Source: an uncultured Bacteroidales bacterium (GTDB lineage: Bacteria; Bacteroidota; Bacteroidia; Bacteroidales; UBA3824). From it: a stretch of 39,745 nt of DNA. Within the stretch, counting starts at the first letter, position 1, and each line of letters opens with the position of its first letter. The notes under the pieces were generated by a model. The model was not told where the DNA came from. It saw only the letters and a program-made list of their open reading frames with translations, and ran no database searches. Shown here piece after piece: positions 7,814 through 15,871 of the stretch. Made by a program: the position numbers and the translations under genes. Where the stretch lies: NCBI GenBank assembly GCA_937877455.1, contig CALFIU010000151.1, positions 1-39,745 on the forward strand, written 5' to 3'.

Positions 7814-9763
7814 ATGATAAAAATAACATTTCCGGATAGTTCCGTAAAAGAGTATGAAAACGGAATCACTCCGATTGACATAGCCAAATCGCTTAGTAAC
7901 TCTCTTGCAAAAGAAGTACTAAGTGCCACTTTTAATGGTAAGCCATGGGATGCCTCTCGCGCCATCGAAGAAGATGGAACAATAGTTTTTCACAAATGGG
8001 ACGACGAAGAAGGTAGGCATACATTTCGCCATTCTGCTGCACATCTTATGGCAGAAGCATTAGAAAGGCTTTATCCCGGTACAAAATTTGGTATTGGTCC
8101 AGCACTTGAAAACGGTTTTTATTACGATGTAGAGTTGCCGGGCGGCAAGGTAATCACCGATGCAGATTTTCCTGAAATAGAGAAAAAGATGATGGAAATT
8201 GCTCGTGGTGGTCACAAATATCAACGTAAAGAAGTATCAAAAGCCGAGGCTTTGAAATATTTTAAAGAAAAGAACGACGAATATAAGTGCGAACTTATTT
8301 CAGAATTGGAAGATGGTACTATAACAGAATATACACAAGACGGATATACTGACCTTTGTAGAGGTCCACATATTCCCGATACAGGAATGATTAAAGCCGT
8401 TAAGATAACAGGTTTAGCAGGTGCCTATTGGCGTGGAAACGAAAACAACAAGATGTTGACACGTATTTATGGTGTAGCATTTCCAAAACAAAAAATGCTT
8501 GATGAGTATCTTGTATTGCTTGAAGAAGCCAAAAAGCGCGACCACAGAAAGATAGGAAAAGACATGGAACTTTTTGCTTTTTCATCTAAAGTGGGGCAGG
8601 GGTTACCTTTATGGTTGCCAAAAGGTACTGTTTTAAGAGAAACTTTAACACGTTTCTTAGCAAAAATTCAGAAACGTTATGGTTATCAGCAAGTTATAAC
8701 ACCTCATATTGGACAGAAAGAGTTATATGTAACCAGCGGTCATTACGCTAAATATGGAAAAGATTCGTTCCAACCTATACATACACCTTCGGAAGATGAG
8801 GAATTTTTGTTAAAACCTATGAATTGCCCACATCATTGTGAGATATATAGGTTAAAACCAAGAAGTTACAAAGATTTGCCATTGCGTCTTGCAGAATTTG
8901 GTACTGTTTATCGTTACGAGCAAAGTGGAGAGTTGCATGGTCTAACGCGAGTACGCAGTTTTACACAAGATGATGCACACTTGTTTTGTCGTCCAGACCA
9001 AATAAAAGAAGAATTTTGTAAAGTTATAGATATTATACTTTATATATTTAAAATTTTACATTTTAATGAATATACTGCACAAATATCTCTTCGCGATCCC
9101 AATAATAAAGAAAAATATATTGGTAGCGAAGAACATTGGCAAATGGCAGAGCAGGGTATAATTGAGGCAGCAAAAGAAAAAGGACTCAATACTACTGTAG
9201 AAACAGGAGAAGCTGCTTTTTATGGACCAAAACTTGATTTTATGGTAAAAGATGCCCTTGGTAGAAAATGGCAACTTGGAACAATACAAGTTGACTATAA
9301 TTTGCCAGAACGTTTTGAACTTGAATATATTGGAGCAGACGATAAAAAACATCGTCCTGTGATGATACACCGTGCGCCTTTTGGTTCTCTTGAGCGTTTT
9401 GTGGCAGTGCTTATAGAAAATACAGAAGGGAAATTCCCGTTGTGGCTTACGCCAGTACAGGCGCAGATATTGCCAATTAGCGAAAAATATAACGAATATG
9501 CATACAAGTTGGCAGCAGATTTTGCAGAAAACGATTTGCGTGTAGAAATTGACGATCGCAACGAAAAAGTTGGAAAGAAAATACGCGACAACGAAACTAA
9601 GCATGTGCCTTATATGCTTATTGTAGGTGAAAAAGAAATGGCAGAAAATAAAGTTTCTGTTCGTAAGCAAGGTAAGGTAGATTTAGGGACAATGACAATC
9701 TCTGAATTTGAAAAATACATAAAGGGTGAGATAGACAAAGAGCTTCACCCAGAAAGTAACTAA
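7814..9763 (+). CDS. thrS: threonyl-tRNA synthetase
   Basis: Class II aminoacyl-tRNA synthetase that charges tRNA-Thr, 649 residues, full length. Domains in order are an N-terminal TGS domain (about 1-62), the editing/SAD domain with FRHSAAHLMAEAL and DLCRGPHIPDTG, the catalytic core with motif 2 (LAEFGTVYRYEQSGELHGL) and zinc ligands in KPMNCPHHCEIY, then motif 3 with HRAPFGSLERF. The C-terminal anticodon-binding domain begins near VQAQILPI. It heads the operon thrS-infC-rpmI-rplT, a conserved order in many bacteria. Start is the ATG about 37 nt after a promoter -7 element, with no Shine-Dalgarno, as is normal for Bacteroidetes. Confidence 0.97.
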   Translation: MIKITFPDSSVKEYENGITPIDIAKSLSNSLAKEVLSATFNGKPWDASRAIEEDGTIVFHKWDDEEGRHTFRHSAAHLMAEALERLYPGTKFGIGPALENGFYYDVELPGGKVITDADFPEIEKKMMEIARGGHKYQRKEVSKAEALKYFKEKNDEYKCELISELEDGTITEYTQDGYTDLCRGPHIPDTGMIKAVKITGLAGAYWRGNENNKMLTRIYGVAFPKQKMLDEYLVLLEEAKKRDHRKIGKDMELFAFSSKVGQGLPLWLPKGTVLRETLTRFLAKIQKRYGYQQVITPHIGQKELYVTSGHYAKYGKDSFQPIHTPSEDEEFLLKPMNCPHHCEIYRLKPRSYKDLPLRLAEFGTVYRYEQSGELHGLTRVRSFTQDDAHLFCRPDQIKEEFCKVIDIILYIFKILHFNEYTAQISLRDPNNKEKYIGSEEHWQMAEQGIIEAAKEKGLNTTVETGEAAFYGPKLDFMVKDALGRKWQLGTIQVDYNLPERFELEYIGADDKKHRPVMIHRAPFGSLERFVAVLIENTEGKFPLWLTPVQAQILPISEKYNEYAYKLAADFAENDLRVEIDDRNEKVGKKIRDNETKHVPYMLIVGEKEMAENKVSVRKQGKVDLGTMTISEFEKYIKGEIDKELHPESN

Positions 9764-9784
9764 CTTATATTAACTTAAATTATT

Positions 9785-9801
9785 GGGAGGACCAAGCTAT
9801 A
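9785..9801 (+). promoter_or_regulatory. strong Shine-Dalgarno and AUA start of infC
   Basis: GGGAGGA (9785-9791) lies 7 nt before ATA (9799-9801). In-frame translation from that ATA gives (M)AKTNEQPTHKINEQIR, which runs directly into conserved IF-3 sequence; there is no ATG in frame between the thrS stop and the conserved region. This pair decides the start of infC. Confidence 0.75.
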
Positions 9802-10332
9802 GCAAAAACTAATGAACAGCCCACTCATAAAATAAATGAGCAGATACGTGCCGATGTAGTGCGTGTTGTGGGCGATAATGTACAAGACGGCAAAGTTGTA
9901 TTGTCGCTTGACGAGGCTCTTAGATTAGCCGAAAGTATGGAATTGGATTTGGTGTTGGTATCACCGAATGCAGATCCACCAGTTTGCAAAATTGTTGATT
10001 ATCAAAAGTTTCTTTACCAGTTAAAGAAAAAGGCTAAAGAGCAAAAAGCCAAAACAGCAAAAAGTCAGGTTAAGGAAATACGTTTTGGACCGCAGACCGA
10101 TGAACATGATTTTGAGTTTAAGTTAAACCATGCTCGTAAGTTCCTTACCGATGGAGATAAAGTTCGTGCCTATGTTTTTTTCCGTGGACGACAAATTCTC
10201 TTTAAGGAACAAGGTGAGATATTGTTGTTAAAATTGGCTGATCGACTTGAAGATGTTTGTAAAGTTGACCAAATGCCATTGCTCGAAGGCAAAAAGATGA
10301 CTATTTTGCTTTCGCCATCTAAAAAGAAATAG
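9799..10332 (+). CDS. infC: translation initiation factor IF-3, non-canonical AUA start
   Basis: IF-3 binds the 30S subunit, prevents premature 50S joining and proofreads start codons. The N-terminal domain has KINEQIRADVVRVVGD and LDLVLVSPNADPPVCKIVDY. The linker helix is Lys-rich (YQLKKKAKEQKAKTAKSQ). The C-terminal domain has VKEIRFGPQTDEHDFEFK and VFFRGRQILFKEQGE. A start at the GTG at 9859 would cut off about 20 conserved residues (NEQIRAD), so the ATA at 9799, preceded by GGGAGGA, is chosen, giving 177 residues. IF-3 discriminates against AUU/AUA-type starts, so such a codon lets the factor repress its own synthesis, as known for infC in Escherichia coli (AUU). That this holds here is inference. 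Confidence 0.9.
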   Translation: MAKTNEQPTHKINEQIRADVVRVVGDNVQDGKVVLSLDEALRLAESMELDLVLVSPNADPPVCKIVDYQKFLYQLKKKAKEQKAKTAKSQVKEIRFGPQTDEHDFEFKLNHARKFLTDGDKVRAYVFFRGRQILFKEQGEILLLKLADRLEDVCKVDQMPLLEGKKMTILLSPSKKK

Positions 10333-10380
10333 TAAAAACTCGTGCGCGTAAATGACGCAAATAATAAAAAACGAAAAAAA

Positions 10381-10578
10381 ATGCCAAAAGTAAAGACAAA
10401 TGGAGCTGCAAAGAAGCGTTTTAAACTAACCGCTTCGGGCAAGATTAAAAGAAAACATGCCTATAAAAGTCATATTTTGACCAAAAAGGAGAAAAAAAGA
10501 AAACGCAACCTCGGATATTTCGCTATGGTTGATGGTGCCAATACACAAGCAGTAAAGGAACTATTAGCATTGAAGTAA
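10381..10578 (+). CDS. rpmI: 50S ribosomal protein bL35
   Basis: A 65-residue, very basic protein of the large ribosomal subunit. It begins MPKVKTNGAAKKRFKLTASG and continues with KIKRKHAYKSHILTKK, the standard L35 pattern. The ATG at 10381 is used because L35 proteins begin with MPKxKT; an upstream in-frame GTG at 10342 would add non-homologous residues. It is third in the thrS-infC-rpmI-rplT operon, 48 nt after infC. Confidence 0.97.
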   Translation: MPKVKTNGAAKKRFKLTASGKIKRKHAYKSHILTKKEKKRKRNLGYFAMVDGANTQAVKELLALK

Positions 10579-10627
10579 CATTGGTTGCTCGGTTTGTTAA
10601 TAAAGTTAACTAAAAAATGTAGAACCC

Positions 10628-10673
10628 GGGCGTAAGCAGTTAAGTTTGGTGTAAAAATCCTGCGCTTGCGTCC
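10628..10673 (+). promoter_or_regulatory. stem-loop between rpmI and rplT, possible ribosomal-protein control site
   Basis: GGGCGTAAGC (10628-10637) can pair with GCTTGCGTCC (10664-10673) over 10 positions including G-U pairs, closing a 26-nt loop. No T run follows, so it is not an ordinary terminator. It sits 17 nt before the rplT start codon in a 112-nt gap. L20 is known to autoregulate its operon in other bacteria, so a translational control structure is plausible; unproven here. Confidence 0.4.
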
Positions 10674-10690
10674 AAAAAACAATTTAAATT

Positions 10691-11035
10691 ATGCCAAGAT
10701 CAGTGAATGTTGTTGCTTCGCGCAACAGAAGGAAAAAAATCCTTAAAAAAACCCGCGGTTATTTCGGCGCACGTGCCAATGTGTGGACTATTGCAAAAAA
10801 TACATACGAAAAAGGTCTTTTGCATGCCTACATCAACCGCAAAAAGAAAAAACGTAATTTCCGCGCTTTGTGGATTGCTCGTATCAATGCAGCTGTCAGA
10901 GGATACAACATGTCTTATTCCGAATTTATCGGTAAAATCGCTAAAAAAGACATTAAACTTAACCGTAAAGTTTTGGCCGATTTGGCGATGAACAGCCCTA
11001 AAGCGTTTGAAGCTGTTGTAAATTCTGTTAAATAG
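10691..11035 (+). CDS. rplT: 50S ribosomal protein bL20
   Basis: A 114-residue basic protein that binds 23S rRNA early in 50S assembly. Standard features are MPRSVNVVASRNRRKKILKK at the start, RGYFGARANVWTIAKN and the Arg/Lys-rich helix (HAYINRKKKKRNFRALWIAR), then INAAVRGYNMSYSEFI. Length is normal. It is the last gene of the thrS-infC-rpmI-rplT operon and is followed by a strong terminator. Confidence 0.97.
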   Translation: MPRSVNVVASRNRRKKILKKTRGYFGARANVWTIAKNTYEKGLLHAYINRKKKKRNFRALWIARINAAVRGYNMSYSEFIGKIAKKDIKLNRKVLADLAMNSPKAFEAVVNSVK

Positions 11036-11123
11036 TTGATATTTTAACATTTACATCTTTTTAATTTGAACAAGTTATTTACCGCACGAATTTTTTATTA
11101 AAATAACTTACTCTAAAAAAATC

Positions 11124-11167
11124 GGAAAAGGACAATAACTTTTATTTATTGTTCTTTTTCTTTTTTT
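11124..11167 (+). terminator. rho-independent terminator of the thrS-rplT operon
   Basis: GGAAAAGGACAATA (11124-11137) pairs with TATTGTTCTTTTTC (11147-11160) over 14 positions, two of them G-U, with a 9-nt loop. Seven T's follow at 11161-11167. It lies between rplT and dapB. Confidence 0.85.
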
Positions 11168-11192
11168 AAACTTTTATCAAAAAACTTAAAAA

Positions 11193-11915
11193 ATGAAAAT
11201 AGCACTTGTCGGATATGGCAAAATGGGGCACGAAATAGAAAAAATTGCCAAAGAACGTGGTAATGATGTTGTTTTGGTTTTAGATGCTCTTATCAATCCC
11301 CAAGATTTTACTGTTGAAAATCTTAAAAAAGCAGATGTTGTTATTGAGTTTACTCGTCCTGATGCTGCTTTTGACAATTATATAAAGTGTTTTGAGGCTG
11401 GTGTTCCTGTAGTTTCTGGCACTACAGGTTGGCTTGATAAAATGCCAAAAGTAAAAGAAATGTGTCAAAATGAAGGAAAAACATTCTTTTATTCGTCGAA
11501 TTTTTCTATCGGTGTAAACATATTTTTCCGTCTTAACAAGTTTTTGGCAAAAATTATGAATGGTTTTGACAATTATGATGTTAATGTTGTTGAAACTCAT
11601 CATATTCATAAACTTGATAAGCCAAGTGGTACAGCAATTACTTTGGCTGAGGGTATTTTGGAAAATTTTACTCGTAAAGATGGTTGGACACTTGACGCTG
11701 CTGAGGCAAAACAAAAAGTTTTGATTAACTCAGTAAGAGAAGGTGAAGTGCCTGGTACTCATAGTATAAAGTATTACTCTGATATTGATGATATTGAAAT
11801 AATTCATACAGCTCATTCGCGTAAAGGACTTGCTCTTGGAGCGGTTTTGGCTGCTGAATTTTTGTATGGCAAACCGTCAGGATTTTATTCTATGGACGAT
11901 ATGCTTAAATTTTAA
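11193..11915 (+). CDS. dapB: 4-hydroxy-tetrahydrodipicolinate reductase
   Basis: NAD(P)H-dependent reductase of the diaminopimelate/lysine pathway, needed for peptidoglycan precursors. The Rossmann start MKIALVGYGKMG is followed by SGTTGW and the catalytic signature ETHHIHKLDKPSGTA (residues about 134-148, including the catalytic His and Lys). The IIHTAHSRKGLALGAVLAAEF segment is typical of the C-terminal domain. At 240 residues it has the usual Bacteroidetes length. It is 29 nt upstream of lepB and probably forms a dapB-lepB-lepB-like transcription unit. Confidence 0.95.
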   Translation: MKIALVGYGKMGHEIEKIAKERGNDVVLVLDALINPQDFTVENLKKADVVIEFTRPDAAFDNYIKCFEAGVPVVSGTTGWLDKMPKVKEMCQNEGKTFFYSSNFSIGVNIFFRLNKFLAKIMNGFDNYDVNVVETHHIHKLDKPSGTAITLAEGILENFTRKDGWTLDAAEAKQKVLINSVREGEVPGTHSIKYYSDIDDIEIIHTAHSRKGLALGAVLAAEFLYGKPSGFYSMDDMLKF

Positions 11916-11944
11916 AGAAATTATTCTGCAAATATCAAAGCGTT

Positions 11945-13366
11945 ATGAAAAAATTGTTGACCAACAAATATTTTAGATTCGGTTTGGCCGTTTTTATTTA
12001 TATTTTGTTTGTAATTTGGATAAAAAATTTGTGGCTTCTTTTGGGTTTGCCTATAATTTTTGATTTTTACATAACTAAAAAAGTTAATTGGACTTTTTGG
12101 AAAAAACGTGGTGTAGAAAAACAATCGAAACTAAGGGAATGGATTGATGCTTTGATATTTGCAGTTGTTGCAGCCACAATTATTCGAATGTTTTTTATTG
12201 AGGCATTTACCATTCCAAGTTCTTCGATGGAAAAATCGTTGCTTGTTGGCGATTATCTTTTTGTAAGCAAATATTCTTATGGTCCTAAGATGCCAAATAC
12301 GCCAATTTCATTCCCATTTGCTCATAATACTTTGCCTGGATCTACTACTACAAAATCTTTTGTTGAGTGGATTAAATGGCCTTACAAACGTTTAGCAGGG
12401 CTTGGTGAAATTCAGCGTAACGATGTTGTGGTGTTTAATTTTCCAGAAGGTGATACAGTTTGTTTAAATCAACAGAGTTTGAGTTATTATCAACTTGTAC
12501 GCGATTATGGACGCGATGCTGTACGTAAGGATATGGTTGTAGATCCAAATAGTGGTCAAACTTATTCTCATTTTTTTGGAGATATTATTTATCGTCCAGT
12601 TGATAAACGCGAAAATTATATAAAACGATGTGTTGCTATTTCTGGTGATACTTTACAAATTGTTGATGGTCAGGTGATTGTTAATGGTAAACCACAAGAA
12701 GATATTGGTGAACGTCAGTATAAATATCTTGTTGTAACAGATGGTACACTAATTAATCCAAGGGTTTTTGAAAATCTTGGCGTTTCGCTTGAAGATCAAT
12801 CTTGTGCAAAAAGGTTTGATCCTGCAATTTTAAATTTTATGCCACAGGCCGACCTTGCCAACATCGACAAACTTTATGTTTATCCGCTTGTGTCGCAGAA
12901 TGTTGATAAACTTAAGACTTTGCCTAATGTAAAATCTGTTACACGAATTGTTAAACCTAAGGATTATAGAGATTATTATATTTTCCCTCACGACAAAGGT
13001 TACAATTGGAATGAGGATAATTTTGGACCATTGTACATTCCTCAAAAAGGCGCAACAGTAAAGCTTGATACCAAAAATCTTCCGCTTTATCGTCGTATAA
13101 TTGATGTTTACGAAGAAAATGATTTGGAGGTAAGAGGTGAGGAAATTTTTATTAATGGTTCACTTGCAACAACTTATACATTTAAGATGGACTATTATTT
13201 TATGATGGGTGATAGTCGTCATAACTCTGCAGATAGCCGTTTTTGGGGATTTGTACCCGAAGATCATGTGGTTGGAAAGGCTATGTTTATTTGGATGTCG
13301 AGCGACAAAGATAAGTCGTTTCCAAGTTCTATTCGTTGGAGCAGATTCTTAAAAGGTATTGAATAG
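11945..13366 (+). CDS. lepB: signal peptidase I
   Basis: Inner membrane serine protease that removes signal peptides from exported proteins. Two hydrophobic segments (about 12-42) precede a third anchor (about 66-88). The catalytic Ser94 is in IPSSSMEKSLLVGDYLF and the general base Lys227 in ENYIKRCVAISGDTLQI. Box E is MMGDSRHNSADSRFWGFVP. At 473 residues it is longer than the roughly 320 of Escherichia coli because of inserts between boxes (about 115-220 and 255-400), as is common in Bacteroidetes. The downstream gene is a second, shorter paralog overlapping its stop codon. Confidence 0.93.
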   Translation: MKKLLTNKYFRFGLAVFIYILFVIWIKNLWLLLGLPIIFDFYITKKVNWTFWKKRGVEKQSKLREWIDALIFAVVAATIIRMFFIEAFTIPSSSMEKSLLVGDYLFVSKYSYGPKMPNTPISFPFAHNTLPGSTTTKSFVEWIKWPYKRLAGLGEIQRNDVVVFNFPEGDTVCLNQQSLSYYQLVRDYGRDAVRKDMVVDPNSGQTYSHFFGDIIYRPVDKRENYIKRCVAISGDTLQIVDGQVIVNGKPQEDIGERQYKYLVVTDGTLINPRVFENLGVSLEDQSCAKRFDPAILNFMPQADLANIDKLYVYPLVSQNVDKLKTLPNVKSVTRIVKPKDYRDYYIFPHDKGYNWNEDNFGPLYIPQKGATVKLDTKNLPLYRRIIDVYEENDLEVRGEEIFINGSLATTYTFKMDYYFMMGDSRHNSADSRFWGFVPEDHVVGKAMFIWMSSDKDKSFPSSIRWSRFLKGIE

Positions 13367-14225
13367 TTTGGGCTATTATTTCAAAAATTGGGTTTTACCT
13401 TTTGTTGTGGCTTTGGGGTGTGTTGTAGTTGTTATGTTTTGGCTTGCACATTCGGGGAGAATTTGTGTTGTTGATGGCGATGGAATGAATCCTACCTTTA
13501 AAAAAGGCGATGTTATTTTTGCGTTTGGACAATTGCAACATAGAGGTGATGTTTTGGTTGTAAAAAACCCATTACAAAAAAATAATTTTAGTGTTTTGTC
13601 TGTTAAACGTTGTGTTGCTTTGTCGAGCGACACAGTATTGATTGAAAATAAAAAACTTTTTATCAATTCTAAGCTACAAGACGATAGTTTTTGTATATCG
13701 CAGTGGAAATTACGGTTTTTTAGTGGTGAGGAAATAGATAAAGTGTTGAACTTCTGTAATTTACCATTAAATAACGAAAATCTTAATCCTTACGTACTAA
13801 ATCTTAGAAATTCGTTGGTTGACAGTTTGGTTAAAAAAAAGTTGGTAAAAAATATCTCTCCAGCTGTTGTAGAACGTGGATTTAAGAATGTTAAGATGTT
13901 TCCTTTTTCTAATGCAATACATTGGAACAAAGATTTTTTTGGTCCAGTGATTGTACCTTTTAAAGGTATGGAAATGGAAATTTGTGCCGAAAATATTTTG
14001 GTTTACAAGCTTATTTTGGAACGTTTTGAGGGTTGTAAGGTAACGCAAAAAGGAACAAAATTTATGTTAAATGGCAAAGAATCTGGTAGTTATAAGTTTA
14101 AAAATAATTATTTTTTTTTGCTTAACGACTCTCGCGATGATATTTCTGATTCTCGAACATTTGGTTTTGTGCCAGAAAGTTATGTTGTTGCAAAGTATAA
14201 ATTTATTATTCCTAATTTTTTATAA
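13359..14225 (+). CDS. signal peptidase I paralog lacking the catalytic serine
   Basis: A 288-residue S26-family protein with one N-terminal membrane segment (about 11-30). It aligns with LepB boxes, but the catalytic serine is replaced: VVDGDGMNPTFKKGD has Gly42 where SxSM is expected. The general-base lysine remains (VLSVKRCVALSSDTV, Lys83), as does a box E-like LLNDSRDDISDSRTFGFVP. It is therefore probably proteolytically inactive and may be a partner or regulator of the neighbouring LepB, or a decaying duplicate. Inserts resemble those of the upstream lepB product (WNKDFFGPVIVPFKG versus WNEDNFGPLYIPQKG), supporting tandem duplication. There is no ATG start: TTG at 13359 overlaps the lepB stop by 8 nt, and TTG at 13368 is the alternative. 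Confidence 0.85.
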   Translation: MNSLGYYFKNWVLPFVVALGCVVVVMFWLAHSGRICVVDGDGMNPTFKKGDVIFAFGQLQHRGDVLVVKNPLQKNNFSVLSVKRCVALSSDTVLIENKKLFINSKLQDDSFCISQWKLRFFSGEEIDKVLNFCNLPLNNENLNPYVLNLRNSLVDSLVKKKLVKNISPAVVERGFKNVKMFPFSNAIHWNKDFFGPVIVPFKGMEMEICAENILVYKLILERFEGCKVTQKGTKFMLNGKESGSYKFKNNYFFLLNDSRDDISDSRTFGFVPESYVVAKYKFIIPNFL

Positions 14226-14256
14226 AAAAATTAATAGTTCTGATTAAAAAAATAAT

Positions 14257-14264
14257 TATTTTTG
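14257..14264 (+). promoter_or_regulatory. -7 element upstream of the NUDIX gene
   Basis: TATTTTTG matches the Bacteroidetes -7 consensus 14 nt before the ATG at 14279. A -33 TTG at the expected distance is not clear. Confidence 0.35.
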
Positions 14265-14278
14265 AAAAAAATATTGTT

Positions 14279-14878
14279 ATGGAAACTATAGAACTTTATT
14301 GTGGAAATTCTCAAATAATATTGGGTGGTGATGAAGTAGTTGCAGGTTGCAAGGTTGTAGAACTTGATTTTAATATCATCGAAAAACTACTTGTTAGTAC
14401 AAATTTTGATAAGTATCAGATACTTGGCGATGCGTCTGAGTTGTTGGAAGAAATTAAAAAAAGTTGCAAATACGTAGAGTCGGCTGGCGGCTATGTTCTC
14501 AACAATGTTGGTCAAAGTCTTGTTATTTTTCGCAATGGTCTTTGGGATTTGCCAAAAGGTAAGGTTGAACAAGACGAAACTGTTGAAAATGCGGCTGTTA
14601 GAGAAGTGGAGGAAGAAACAGGTATTGTTGGTACTAAAATAGAACGAAAACTTGCCGACACATATCATTTCTATCGTTGGAAAGATGAAAAAACTCTATA
14701 TCTTAAAAAAACTTATTGGTTTTTAATGTCGTGTAAGGGTGGAAGAACGATGCCACAGGTTGAAGAGGGAATAACTTCTGCTCTTTGGGTTGATGATGGA
14801 ATGTTGGACGAAATGCTTAACAAGACGCACAGAAATTTGAAACTTCTTTTTAATTTTAAAAAAGACGGTCGTATATGA
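14279..14878 (+). CDS. NUDIX hydrolase
   Basis: A 199-residue cytoplasmic pyrophosphohydrolase of unknown substrate. The NUDIX box is complete at about residues 94-116 (GKVEQDETVENAAVREV, then EEETGI), fitting Gx5Ex7REUxEExGU. The preceding GLWDLPKGK is typical. An N-terminal region of about 65 residues (METIELYCGNSQIIL...) has no assigned function. The last four bases overlap the start of the next gene (ATGA at 14875-14878), so translation is probably coupled to the pentapeptide-like lipoprotein. Nothing in the sequence fixes the nucleotide substrate. Confidence 0.85.
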   Translation: METIELYCGNSQIILGGDEVVAGCKVVELDFNIIEKLLVSTNFDKYQILGDASELLEEIKKSCKYVESAGGYVLNNVGQSLVIFRNGLWDLPKGKVEQDETVENAAVREVEEETGIVGTKIERKLADTYHFYRWKDEKTLYLKKTYWFLMSCKGGRTMPQVEEGITSALWVDDGMLDEMLNKTHRNLKLLFNFKKDGRI

Positions 14879-15864
14879 GAAAAAAACTTTTATATTATGT
14901 TGTTATGTTTGGTTTGGCTTTAAGTTTTTTTTCTTGTTCAAGTGGTTCAAAAAATACGTCTGTTAACAAAGATACTATTATAACAGCCGATGCTATCATA
15001 AAAAAACTAAAAGTATGGAAACAACTTCAACCAATTGTTGTTAGAGATAAGCATGTTGTTGGTTTTCTTGACTTTGTAAAGGCTGGCTATCCTAACAAAA
15101 CATTGTCAATTTCGCCAATTTATATAGACAAAGACATAACTTTTATTAATTGTGTGTTTGAAGATAGTGTTTCGGCATATCACGTTAATCCAGAAAATAA
15201 GTCGGTAGTTTATACTGTATTTGAAAAAAACGTTACATTCAATTCTTGTACGTTTAAAAAAGGAGTTAATTTTATGCAATCTGATTTTCAAACCCGTTTT
15301 TCGTTTGATGTGTGCAAAGTAGAAGGTCAAGCAGATTTTAGTGGTTGTTCTTTTAGGCTTGGAAACTCATTTGTTCAAACAGGTTTTGATGACGATGTTT
15401 TGTTTGTAAGCACCACGTTTATAGGACGTTGTAATTTTTTAAAAGTTTTGTTTAAAAAAACTGCTTGTTTTCAATATTGCAGGTTTAATGATATTTCAAT
15501 GTTTACCGATGGATATTTTTATGGTTACACAGAGTTTTCAAAAATTTTTTCGTCGGCGGTGCTTGATTTTACTAACGTAAAATTTTCGGGTCGAACATTA
15601 TTTTGTAATTCTTTGTTTTTAAGCAATATAAAGTTGGCAAAATGCGTTTTTAAAAATGATTTTAGTTTCACTGGTAATAGTGTTTTTGGGGAATTGAATT
15701 TAAAACAAGCAGAAATTCAGCAAAAAACAATATTTCGCGATAATAGTTTTTCAAAACAACCAGAAACAACCGACTTAAAAAAAGGCAAAGATTTTGCATC
15801 GGAAGACTTTGGAAACGTCATTGTTCCAGTGTCTAAAATCAATGTAATAAACTTAAAAAAATAA
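14875..15864 (+). CDS. lipoprotein with pentapeptide-like beta-helix repeats
   Basis: A 329-residue predicted lipoprotein: the signal ends in LSFFSCSS (lipobox Cys21) followed by a Ser/Gly/Lys-rich linker. From about residue 80 to 290 the sequence has a five-residue rhythm with F or V at the centre and Asn/Cys/Ser polar positions (ITFINCVFEDS, VTFNSCTFKKGVNF, ADFSGCSF, LDFTNVKFSGRTLF). This is the pattern of pentapeptide repeats that fold as a right-handed quadrilateral beta-helix. It is unusually rich in Cys for an exported protein. It starts inside the NUDIX stop codon, and the papain-like gene follows after 7 nt. No enzyme motif is seen. Confidence 0.75.
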   Translation: MRKKLLYYVVMFGLALSFFSCSSGSKNTSVNKDTIITADAIIKKLKVWKQLQPIVVRDKHVVGFLDFVKAGYPNKTLSISPIYIDKDITFINCVFEDSVSAYHVNPENKSVVYTVFEKNVTFNSCTFKKGVNFMQSDFQTRFSFDVCKVEGQADFSGCSFRLGNSFVQTGFDDDVLFVSTTFIGRCNFLKVLFKKTACFQYCRFNDISMFTDGYFYGYTEFSKIFSSAVLDFTNVKFSGRTLFCNSLFLSNIKLAKCVFKNDFSFTGNSVFGELNLKQAEIQQKTIFRDNSFSKQPETTDLKKGKDFASEDFGNVIVPVSKINVINLKK

Positions 15865-15871
15865 TAACCTT

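Noticed and set aside
9056..9670. Long minus-strand frames inside thrS
   Set aside because: They are shadows of a full-length, highly conserved synthetase and have biased Cys/Phe composition.
13359..14225. Second lepB as a frameshifted remnant of the first
   Set aside because: It has its own membrane anchor and a continuous 288-residue frame with conserved boxes, so it is a separate paralog.
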